From NCBI GenBank assembly GCA_013138555.1, contig WTCN01000017.1, forward strand, positions 1 to 10,425: 10,425 nt of DNA, given 5' to 3'. Shown here piece after piece: positions 1 through 5,718 of the stretch (its first letter is position 1; each line of letters starts with the position of its first letter). A program made the position numbers and the translations under genes. The DNA is from Methyloprofundus sp. GTDB lineage: Bacteria; Pseudomonadota; Gammaproteobacteria; Methylococcales; Methylomonadaceae. Under the pieces are notes generated by a model, which was not told where the DNA came from, ran no database searches, and saw nothing but the letters and a program-made list of their open reading frames with translations.

Positions 1-72
1 TAAAAATCTAAGTGCTTTTGTCTTCTGGTGCTAACTCTGGTTAGGTCAAGAATATATAAGCTTTAATCTACA

Positions 73-105
73 ATAAAAACCCGCTAGAACATGTCTTGGC
101 GGGTT
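73..105 (-). terminator. Intrinsic terminator of the PEP-CTERM gene
   Basis: On the minus strand a stem AACCCGC/GCGGGTT (7 perfect pairs, positions 99-105 with 78-84) is followed directly by TTTTATTG. Further weak pairs extend the stem inward and leave a loop of about 8 nt. A GC-rich stem plus a U-tract, about 30 bases past the stop codon of the minus-strand gene, is the classical rho-independent layout. On the plus strand the stem is followed by AAATG, so it should act only on minus-strand transcription. Confidence 0.85.
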
Positions 106-135
106 AAATGTTTGCCCAATGGAGAGAAAGGGGTA

Positions 136-795
136 TTACACTACTTTTTTGCGTCTGTAACCAATGCTAGCCAACCCTAAGCCTAAAAGTGCAAGAGTTG
201 TAGGTTCTGGAATAGGAGTAGGAGGACCACCACCAGTCGCATCACCTTGAATCAGAATATTATCAATCGCATATTTTTCCCGTACGGCATTATTATTAAG
301 TTCTGCCAATATTTGTAAACTTGAGCCATCTCCAAAGCTACCCGTCTCTGTTATAAAAGCATTAAGAGCAGAAAAGTCATCAACTAATTTTTTATTGGCC
401 ACTAGCGAGCCATCTACGATGAAGAAAAATTCTACGCTGTCACTTGCTTCCATACGTCCCCGGGTTACCGCGGCATCAAATGAAAAAGTTAAATTAGTAA
501 ATGATGATATATCAATGATTGGAGAGAGCCATTTTGTTATTCCGCTAACATCTTGAGCGTTTAATGCCTCGTTCTCAACTTTGATAAAATCTTCCGCATC
601 AAATAGATTGGAAGAAACTACATCTAATGTCCAGCCCCCGCCTGAGACATCATTTAGACCAGCACCATCAATTCCTTTACCATTCTGACCCGCAAAATCC
701 TCAGAATAAATTGTAGCAGCGAATGTATTCGCAGAAAATAGAGAGACTAAGAGTGTGGGTAATATATATTTCTTTCGTAACAAGGGTTTTATCAT
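136..795 (-). CDS. Secreted PEP-CTERM sorting-domain protein
   Basis: A 219-residue exported protein. Residues 1-27 form a signal peptide: basic MIKPLLRKK, a hydrophobic core, and a likely cut after NTFAA. Residues 28-188 are Asp/Ser/Gly-rich with alternating hydrophobic residues, as in the lectin-like beta-sandwich ectodomains of such proteins; I do not recognise a catalytic motif. A Gly/Pro linker (188-195) leads to the PEP-CTERM signal: PEP at 196-198, a hydrophobic helix to 212, then the basic tail YRRKKVV. In the known family this tail is cut by exosortase and the protein is exported to the surface or the exopolysaccharide matrix; no exosortase lies in the window. The start is fixed by AAAGGAGT at 801-808, about 7 nt upstream. 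The gene is monocistronic with its own terminator. Its biological role is unknown. Confidence 0.9.
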   Translation of the reverse strand: MIKPLLRKKYILPTLLVSLFSANTFAATIYSEDFAGQNGKGIDGAGLNDVSGGGWTLDVVSSNLFDAEDFIKVENEALNAQDVSGITKWLSPIIDISSFTNLTFSFDAAVTRGRMEASDSVEFFFIVDGSLVANKKLVDDFSALNAFITETGSFGDGSSLQILAELNNNAVREKYAIDNILIQGDATGGGPPTPIPEPTTLALLGLGLASIGYRRKKVV

Positions 796-814
796 AACTG
801 ACTCCTTTAAAATT

Positions 815-841
815 AAGTTTATAATTCAATACCTTCGCCAA
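815..841 (-). promoter_or_regulatory. Possible sigma-54-type promoter of the PEP-CTERM gene
   Basis: Read on the minus strand, positions 841-825 give TTGGCGAAGGTATTGAA. This fits the -24/-12 pattern TTGGCACG-N4-TTGC with GG and G ten bases apart, but the -12 dinucleotide is GA rather than GC. A start site about 12 nt further on would lie near 814 and give a leader of about 20 nt carrying the ribosome binding site at 801-808. PEP-CTERM genes in some species are under RpoN with the PrsK/PrsR pair, which makes this plausible. One key base is off consensus, so the call is tentative. Confidence 0.35.
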
Positions 842-957
842 TTTAAATTTTGGTCAAAAAAGCCAATTTCAGACCTATATAGATCAATCACTTATAAATT
901 AAAATTACACGAATAATAGCTACTTTTTCATTTTGGCGAAGGTATTTTAATTATAAA
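818..957. repeat. 140-bp element with 24/25-bp inverted ends
   Basis: Positions 828-841 (AATACCTTCGCCAA) and 933-946 (TTGGCGAAGGTATT) are perfect inverted copies. After a small asymmetry (one base on the left, two on the right), 818-826 pairs perfectly with 949-957. The interior of 91 bp is AT-rich and contains a near-palindrome at 872-885 with the core CTATATAG. No flanking target-site duplication is visible. It could be a MITE-like element, or a pair of operator sites in opposite orientation upstream of the PEP-CTERM gene. The left arm lies just behind that gene's ribosome binding site. Confidence 0.7.
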
Positions 958-1314
958 GCAATATCAATGCCATAAATTATAAGTTTATATACAACAATAG
1001 GTTAAAAAAAATAATAACAAAAAAAGAAAATATTGTTTAAAGTTGTAAAAAAATCTGACAGTTAAGCTTTTTAGTACTAAGGGGATTAGACATTTTGGGC
1101 TTGTAATATTGTAAATATGTCGCCTATATTTTTCGGTTCCTTTTTCTTTTTCAGTTCATTTCTCTGTAAATTAACTCTTTTTAATACATTAGAGTTTACA
1201 TGTTGATAAATAAAATTACTTGTTTATCAATTGCTTGAAATGTATTGAATGTGTTTTTTCTTCAATTTAAAAAATCTATAATAAATTGAGTTTACAGTAT
1301 ATCATTTGCCAATA

Positions 1315-1344
1315 TGTAAGCTTGTGCTATAGCATAAGCTTACA
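1315..1344. repeat. 30-bp near-perfect palindrome
   Basis: The arm TGTAAGCTTGTGCTA is followed by its reverse complement TAGCATAAGCTTACA, with a single mismatched position (G/T, a wobble in plus-strand RNA). There is no spacer, so it suits a dimeric protein site or a cruciform better than a transcription terminator. No T-run follows it on either strand; A residues follow on the plus strand. It sits in the distal part of the first long repeat unit and has no equally good counterpart in the second, where only a GTAAGCTT half remains near 1673. Confidence 0.65.
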
Positions 1345-1514
1345 AAAAAGAGAGCTATTAATTATTTTTTAATGTAAAAAAAGTTGACAGTTAAATCTTT
1401 TAAAACAAGGGAGATAGACGTTCTCTGGTGAGTGGGAAGGTAAGCTATATTTTCGCTTTCCTTTATCTTTCAGGAGCACTAACTTAACGCGGGGCAGTGG
1501 TTAACGCAGGCTGA

Positions 1515-1535
1515 AGGCTCATGTCGTACGAGCCT
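1515..1535 (+). other. Small hairpin in repeat unit 2
   Basis: AGGCTC (1515-1520) pairs perfectly with GAGCCT (1530-1535) around a 9-nt loop. It lies 18 nt after the AACTTAACGCGGGGCAG block. No U-tract follows, so it is not called as a terminator. Confidence 0.4.
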
Positions 1536-1814
1536 ATTGCATCATTTGTGATATAAAAGATGGGTACGCAAAATTCCTTTGCTTATCTTGCAGTTTATCA
1601 AAATATTTCCTATATTTTTCAATGTATTAAATGATTGATATAAAAATATGGAGCATCAAGTAGTAAGCTTTTTTAGTTAATGTTTTTTGAGTGTAAAAAA
1701 AACTGACAGTTGAGCTTGTTAGAATAAGAGACTCAGGAGTTCTCAAGGGAGAGCGATATTGGCTATGAACTTAACACGGGACAGTTGCTAGCACAGCTCT
1801 GTGGATTAAAGATT

Positions 1815-1840
1815 CACGCCCTATACAATGTTAGGGTGTG
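1815..1840 (+). other. Hairpin downstream of the AlbA_2 gene
   Basis: CACGCCCTA (1815-1823) pairs with TAGGGTGTG (1832-1840) around an 8-nt loop. The one irregular pair is G-U in plus-strand RNA but A-C in minus-strand RNA, so the structure is better on the plus strand. It lies just beyond the stop of the minus-strand operon, where a terminator is expected, but in that direction it is followed only by AATCTTTAAT. It could be a weak terminator for the operon or part of a repeat-unit RNA. A second mini-dyad, CACAG-CT-CTGTG, is at 1792-1803. Confidence 0.4.
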
Positions 1841-1853
1841 GCTCTTTATAGTG

Positions 1854-2684
1854 CTAACGGTTCCAGCGATGGGCGATAAACTCAACGGCTTCCTGTATAT
1901 TCAAGTCTCGTGTTCCCCCGCCTGTGCGTAAATAGAATTTGGGTGTTTTCCCTTGGTTCAAAAAAACTGGGCGTGGGGAGGCTAAAACAATTAAACGGCA
2001 GACATGATTGCCATCTATGACATGAAAAAGGGTTTTGACGAATTGGCATAAGTCCGCTCCTAAATGAGCGGATATTGCACCAACAAGGGCTTGCTCATAA
2101 CCATCCTGATCCTGGCGTTTTAAAGACTGATAATCTTTTGCCAGGCCAATAATTTCTCCATTATCGGCTACGCCAATTAATAAGGTGCCTCCCAGTGAGC
2201 TATTTAAATAGCCCGCCAGTGTTTTCAAGATAACCGTTTCCAGAGCACGGTTCACCCGCTCTTGTTCTAAATCCCAGCGGAAAGAGGACTTAAATTCTAG
2301 TAAAGGCCCCTCACCTTGTTGAATAAGGGAGTGCAAATTAACGGATAATTCACTACTTAAGCGATTGATCCTTTGTAAGCGCCGGTGTAGCATCTCATAA
2401 ATAAAGGCGATAATAAGGCCAAAAAAAGCCCCTACCTGTGCGAGAAACAGCGTTTTTTTAGGTGTATTGCCCGCTAAAGATGACATCAGCTGTTTATAGG
2501 CATATTGCAGCGCGGTGTTTGCATTCCTTTGTAGATCATTACCTTCTATTTCAAAGTAGAAAATAAAATCATTGATAGGGTAAAAGATTAAAATACCTGT
2601 TAAAGCACCAATAATAGCAGCAAAAAAATACAGTTTAAAACGCTGCTGCCAGAGCGCAAGAATCAATAACAAAAAACGTTTCAT
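1854..2684 (-). CDS. Membrane-anchored AlbA_2/Schlafen-type putative DNA- or nucleotide-binding protein
   Basis: A 276-residue protein. Two hydrophobic segments, about 16-36 and 79-98, enclose a polar loop of about 40 residues and should anchor it in the inner membrane. From residue 124 the soluble part resembles the AlbA_2 (Schlafen-type, formerly AAA_4) domain: a GEGPLLEFKSS entry motif at 124-134, a helix ending in KTLAGYLNSS (154-163), then GGTLLIGVADNG (165-176), and a late YLRTGGGTRD (251-260). AlbA_2 proteins are often annotated as ATP- or nucleic-acid-binding regulators, but the biochemical role of most is unknown. Its ATG overlaps the rhodanese stop in an ATGA (2681-2684), so it is the last gene of the moaA operon and is probably translationally coupled. 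The membrane anchor is notable because many AlbA_2 proteins are soluble. The domain call is good; no function is claimed. Confidence 0.8.
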   Translation of the reverse strand: MKRFLLLILALWQQRFKLYFFAAIIGALTGILIFYPINDFIFYFEIEGNDLQRNANTALQYAYKQLMSSLAGNTPKKTLFLAQVGAFFGLIIAFIYEMLHRRLQRINRLSSELSVNLHSLIQQGEGPLLEFKSSFRWDLEQERVNRALETVILKTLAGYLNSSLGGTLLIGVADNGEIIGLAKDYQSLKRQDQDGYEQALVGAISAHLGADLCQFVKTLFHVIDGNHVCRLIVLASPRPVFLNQGKTPKFYLRTGGGTRDLNIQEAVEFIAHRWNR

Positions 2685-3064
2685 CGTGTTTCCATCGGTA
2701 AGCCAGATTTACGCCAGGTCGTCATATGACCTTCTACATAACGTATGTTTTTAAATCCTGCCATATAGTAGGCAAACTTGGCTATTCCAGCACGAGGCCC
2801 ATGTTCACAATACAAAATAACAGCGTTTTGTTTTGCAATATTATCCAGGGCATCAGTGGTGAATGACTGCCAGAAAGGAATGTGTTGTGCGTGCGGAATA
2901 TGTCCTGCATTGTATTCAGCACTGGAGCGTACATCGACGATAATGGCTTGCACTTGTTTTGATTGCAGTAGGGAAAGGAGTTCAGTTTGTTTTATATGTG
3001 TTTCACTGGAAGTGCTGCAGGCTTGTAATAAAAAGCTGATCAAACTTAAAAAAAAGACTTTCAT
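2681..3064 (-). CDS. Rhodanese-domain lipoprotein (putative sulfurtransferase)
   Basis: A single-domain rhodanese of 127 residues. The N-terminus MKVFFLSLISFLLQAC is a lipoprotein signal with Cys16 as the likely lipidated residue, so the domain should face the periplasm or outer surface. VDVRSSAEYNAGHIPHAQHIP (43-63, in pieces) carries the family DVR and GHIPGA-like motifs. Cys86 opens the active-site loop CEHGPRA (86-92), the Cys persulfide position, and Gly103 and the EGHMTTWRKSGLP tail fit the family end. The active cysteine is present, so it may transfer sulfane sulfur, though exported members are often of unknown substrate. ATG directly follows the moaA stop with no gap, and AGGTGG lies just upstream inside the end of moaA; it overlaps the next gene by 4 bases. 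Co-transcription with moaA is thus very likely. The exported location argues against a role in cytosolic Moco sulfuration. Confidence 0.88.
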   Translation of the reverse strand: MKVFFLSLISFLLQACSTSSETHIKQTELLSLLQSKQVQAIIVDVRSSAEYNAGHIPHAQHIPFWQSFTTDALDNIAKQNAVILYCEHGPRAGIAKFAYYMAGFKNIRYVEGHMTTWRKSGLPMETR

Positions 3065-4072
3065 TTATCCACCTGTGCTGTTCATATGACGCATAATAAT
3101 CGGTTGTTCAGTAAGGTCAAACTCATGTTGTTCGGGTTTTAGGTCCATAGCATCAATTATCGCTTGTTTAATAATCTCGGTATCATTAGGGTTAGCGCGT
3201 ACAATGGCTTTTAAATCAATAGAATGTTCATTGCCCAGACAAAGTAATAAACGACCTTCAGCCGTTAGTCTAACTCTGTTACAGGTGCTGCAAAAGTTAT
3301 GGCTATGTGGCGAGATAAAGCCTACTTTGGTTTGAGAGCCTTGAATACGGTAATAGTCTGAAGGCCCGGCTGTTGTGTCACTAATTTTTTCCAGTTTAAA
3401 GTGTAAGTCTAAATCTGCTTTAATCTGGTCGCTAGAATAATAGGCTTCAGCGCGGTTATGTGAAGAAATCACGCCCAGTGGCATTTCTTCAATAAAGCTA
3501 ATATCTATCCCCGAATCCAGTGCGAACCTGACTAAATCAACAACTTCGTCATCATTACGGTTTTTTAAAATCACGGCATTGATTTTGATACGTTTAAAGC
3601 CAGTATTAATGGCAGTGCGTATCCCTTTTAACACAGTATCCAGATCACCTGTACGCGTCAGGTCTTTAAATTTTTCAGCATTCAGTGTATCCAGGCTGAT
3701 ATTTAAACGTGCTACATGGGCCTGTTTAAGCTGGCTGGCGGTATGAGTCAGTTGTGAACCATTTGTCGTCATGACGAGTTCATCGAGCAAAGGTAAGTCG
3801 CCTATTTTTTGTAGTAGCTCTACTGCATTACGACGTATTAGCGGCTCGCCCCCGGTAATTCTGATTTTATTGACCCCCAGTTCGGTAAAGCATTTTGCCA
3901 GTAAGTAAATTTCTTCCAGACTAAGAATTTGCTCGCGCGGCAAGAAAGTCATTTCTTCTGACATACAATAAACGCAACGGAAATCGCAACGATCGGTAAT
4001 GGAAATACGCACATAATCCACGCTTCTACCGAAACGGTCCACTAATTGTTTGGCTTGTTTGGGGTGACGCAT
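3065..4072 (-). CDS. moaA: GTP 3',8-cyclase MoaA (molybdenum cofactor biosynthesis)
   Basis: A radical-SAM enzyme that rearranges GTP to 3',8-cH2GTP, which MoaC then converts to cyclic pyranopterin monophosphate, the first stage of Moco synthesis in the cytosol. The 335 residues match the family length. The SAM cluster motif is C29-x3-C33-x2-C36 (CDFRCVYC), followed by GGEP (74-77) for SAM binding. The second, substrate-binding [4Fe-4S] cluster is C261-x2-C264-x13-C278 inside HNFCSTCNRVRLTAEGRLLLC. The protein ends in the functional Gly-Gly tail (STGG). The family core begins at LVDRFGR (10-16). The ATG at 4072 has no strong Shine-Dalgarno, and no later ATG would keep the N-terminus. It heads a three-gene operon with the rhodanese and AlbA_2 genes; moaC, moaD and moaE are not in the window. 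It is divergent from the molybdate/tungstate-type ATPase. Confidence 0.96.
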   Translation of the reverse strand: MRHPKQAKQLVDRFGRSVDYVRISITDRCDFRCVYCMSEEMTFLPREQILSLEEIYLLAKCFTELGVNKIRITGGEPLIRRNAVELLQKIGDLPLLDELVMTTNGSQLTHTASQLKQAHVARLNISLDTLNAEKFKDLTRTGDLDTVLKGIRTAINTGFKRIKINAVILKNRNDDEVVDLVRFALDSGIDISFIEEMPLGVISSHNRAEAYYSSDQIKADLDLHFKLEKISDTTAGPSDYYRIQGSQTKVGFISPHSHNFCSTCNRVRLTAEGRLLLCLGNEHSIDLKAIVRANPNDTEIIKQAIIDAMDLKPEQHEFDLTEQPIIMRHMNSTGG

Positions 4073-4194
4073 TGCTAAGCTATTTTGATTGATAAGACTA
4101 TTGTGAAAGTGGTTAATTTTATCAGGTTTTTAGATTGGCTTTGCTAAATTATCTATGTATCCGTATTCGGCTGTCTTACCCCTATTTCTTGGCA

Positions 4195-4220
4195 TATAAT
4201 ATTTTGAGCCGCTTTGGAGG
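4195..4220 (+). promoter_or_regulatory. -10 element and ribosome binding site of the ABC ATPase gene
   Basis: A perfect TATAAT lies at 4195-4200 in the 169-bp divergent gap between moaA and the ATPase gene. A recognisable -35 at the right distance is poor (TGTCTT near 4172), which could mean an activator-dependent promoter. GGAGG at 4216-4220 is a strong Shine-Dalgarno but is 21 nt from the ATG at 4242, much farther than usual. I did not find a clear ModE-type site in this gap. Confidence 0.5.
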
Positions 4221-4241
4221 TTTTTTTGTTTAAAATGGACC

Positions 4242-5225
4242 ATGACAAATATATACCAATTAAATAAACTGCAATTTCATTATGCCGATAAACTGGCTTT
4301 ATCGCTAAATCAAGTCAATATTCAAACAGGAAAAATAACGGCATTGATAGGTGCGAATGGTTCTGGAAAAAGTACCTTACTGAGTTTGCTTGCATTTTTA
4401 GAAAGCCCAGGCCAGGGAGAGGTAATATTCAATGGTGAGCAAGTTAATAAAGGAGAATTAACATATTATCGGCGGCGTGTAGGTTTTTTAGCACAAAAGC
4501 CGTTTATGTTACGGGGCACGGTTTATGATAATATTAATCTAGCTTTAAAAATTCAGGGTAAAAAGCAGCGCTCTGAAAAAATACACCGCGCGTTAAAGCA
4601 ACTGGATATCAAGCATTGTGCCACTCAGCAAGCGAAACAACTCTCGGGTGGAGAGCTGCAAAAAGCAGCTTTAGCGCGTATTCTGGTGTTAGAACCCGAG
4701 GTATTGCTGCTAGATGAGCCGTTTAGTTATTTAGATCAGCATAGCGCACAAGCTCTGGAAGGATTTTTACAGACGTATACGCAGGAAACAGGGCAGTCTT
4801 TGGTTTTTAGTACGCATGATCGCCTACAAGGTTTTGCCCTGGCCGATAATATACTTGCCCTGGCAGAGGGTAAACAGGTTTTAACACCGTTGATTAATTT
4901 GTTTCATGGTGAGGTGATTGATCATGTGTTTCATAGCGGATCAATGCGTATTATTTTAACCGAGGTGAGCACAAAAGCGCGACATGCTTCAATTAACCCT
5001 CAGGATATCGTTTTATCAACAGAGGCTTTAGTCTCCAGTATGCGTAATCACTTTCAAGGGCGTGTGGTGTTGATTTCTGATGAAATGGACCGAGTTCGTG
5101 TGAATGTTGATAGCGGTGTGATTTTTCAGGTGTTAATTACTTATCAGGCATTAGATGAATTAAATATCAAGCTGGGTGATAAGCTATGGGTTAATTTTAA
5201 ATCGAATGCGGTGGTGGTTTTTTGA
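4242..5225 (+). CDS. ABC transporter ATPase with TOBE domain, molybdate/tungstate type (TupC-like)
   Basis: The cytoplasmic ATPase of an importer, 327 residues. Walker A is GANGSGKST (37-45), the Q-loop is Q85 in FLAQKPF, the signature is LSGGELQ (134-140), Walker B is LLLDEP (155-160), the D-loop follows at YLDQ, and the switch His is H202 in STHD. All catalytic residues are present. The C-terminal 60 residues (NHFQGRVV to VNFKSNAVVVF) form a TOBE/MOP-like domain as in oxyanion importers. The short N-terminal style, HYADKLALSLNQVNIQTGKITALIGANGSG (in part), is closer to tungstate TupC than to long ModC. No permease or binding protein is adjacent, so its partners must be elsewhere. Divergence from moaA supports a Mo/W role by inference; other oxyanions or a non-transport role are possible. 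The ATG at 4242 is the only in-frame start near GGAGG. Confidence 0.8.
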   Translation: MTNIYQLNKLQFHYADKLALSLNQVNIQTGKITALIGANGSGKSTLLSLLAFLESPGQGEVIFNGEQVNKGELTYYRRRVGFLAQKPFMLRGTVYDNINLALKIQGKKQRSEKIHRALKQLDIKHCATQQAKQLSGGELQKAALARILVLEPEVLLLDEPFSYLDQHSAQALEGFLQTYTQETGQSLVFSTHDRLQGFALADNILALAEGKQVLTPLINLFHGEVIDHVFHSGSMRIILTEVSTKARHASINPQDIVLSTEALVSSMRNHFQGRVVLISDEMDRVRVNVDSGVIFQVLITYQALDELNIKLGDKLWVNFKSNAVVVF

Positions 5226-5322
5226 GTAATGCTAAGACTAATAGTGGATTGTTGTGCGCAAGTTCGCTTTGATTGTAAGGTAGTATTGTGGGCTTATGCC
5301 CTGTGTTTTAACGGAAAAAATA

Positions 5323-5673
5323 ATGACTAGATATTCAAAAAAACAGCAAGTCTCGCCTGAAACTCAGGATCAATCGCTAAAAATAGCTAAAGCAACCCAG
5401 CGCCCAGGGCAAACCAAAGAGCAGACTAAGTTAATTGCTCAAGGGATTCAAAAGGGAATAGAACAATATAAAAAACAGCAAAAGGAAAGGTCGCGAGAGT
5501 TAAATAAAAAGCTTAAAAAAGTCTCTAGTCAATTAAATCACTCAGATGATTCTCAAGTGGAACAGGAGCAAATTGAGTCCCCTATTATTTATCGCCAGCA
5601 TTGGCTACCCTGGCTTCTATTGGGCCTAAGCTGGGTAGGTTTTGTGGTTTATATTTTTCGCCTAGCGAACTGA
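5323..5673 (+). CDS. DUF2956 family protein, C-terminal membrane segment
   Basis: A small protein of 116 residues from the preferred start at 5323. The N-terminus MTRYSKKQQVSPETQ, followed by KIAKATQRPGQTKEQTKLIAQGI and KGIEQYKKQQK, is the conserved signature of DUF2956 as I remember it from gammaproteobacteria. A strongly charged Lys/Gln-rich stretch, likely helical, spans the middle, and one membrane helix (WLPWLLLGLSWVGFVVYIF) ends the protein, giving a tail-anchored topology with the basic part in the cytosol. The frame is open from an ATG at 5296, but the extra nine residues MPCVLTEKI lie outside the family and neither start has a strong ribosome site, so the inner ATG is chosen. Function is unknown. 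It lies 97 bases after the ATPase and 45 before the cyclophilin start, in the same direction. Confidence 0.82.
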   Translation: MTRYSKKQQVSPETQDQSLKIAKATQRPGQTKEQTKLIAQGIQKGIEQYKKQQKERSRELNKKLKKVSSQLNHSDDSQVEQEQIESPIIYRQHWLPWLLLGLSWVGFVVYIFRLAN

Positions 5674-5718
5674 ATGTCTGTGTCTTACAAATTATAGTGA
5701 AAAACAATGAGGAGTTTT

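Larger units (their letters stand above)
1044..1853. repeat. Three diverged direct-repeat units in a gene-free region
   Basis: The stretch from 796 to 1853 has no convincing gene on either strand. Within it, units begin at 1044, 1373 and 1692 (spacing 329 and 319) with TGTAAAAAAA, two or three variable bases, TGACAGTT, then related sequence ending near AAGGGGATTAGAC (unit 1), AAGGGAGATAGAC (unit 2) and AAGAGACTCAGG (unit 3). Units 1 and 2 share a second block: CTATATTTTTCGGTTCC then TTTTTCTTTTTCAG at 1124-1154, against CTATATTTTCGCTTTCC then TTTATCTTTCAG at 1445-1473. Units 2 and 3 share AACTTAAC(G/A)CGGG(G/A)CAG at 1481-1497 and 1768-1784. The third unit is cut short by the gene ending at 1854. 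The identity is partial, which implies old duplication or selection on only some blocks. Function is unknown. Confidence 0.6.

Noticed and set aside
1373..1420. TTGACA in repeat unit 2 as a sigma-70 -35 box
   Set aside because: The other units read CTGACA, and at 17 bases downstream there is AAGGGA rather than a -10 element.
1560..1634. 24-codon plus-strand mini-ORF (MGTQNSF...)
   Set aside because: There is no ribosome binding site, and it sits in a diverged repeat unit without a matching frame in the other units.
1044..1853. CRISPR array
   Set aside because: The repeats are three, about 320 bp apart and strongly diverged, with no short regular spacers and no cas genes.
2778..3089. Plus-strand open frame of 103 codons
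   Set aside because: It lies antisense over the rhodanese gene and the end of moaA, which have clear family motifs, and its translation is Cys-rich with no recognisable domain.
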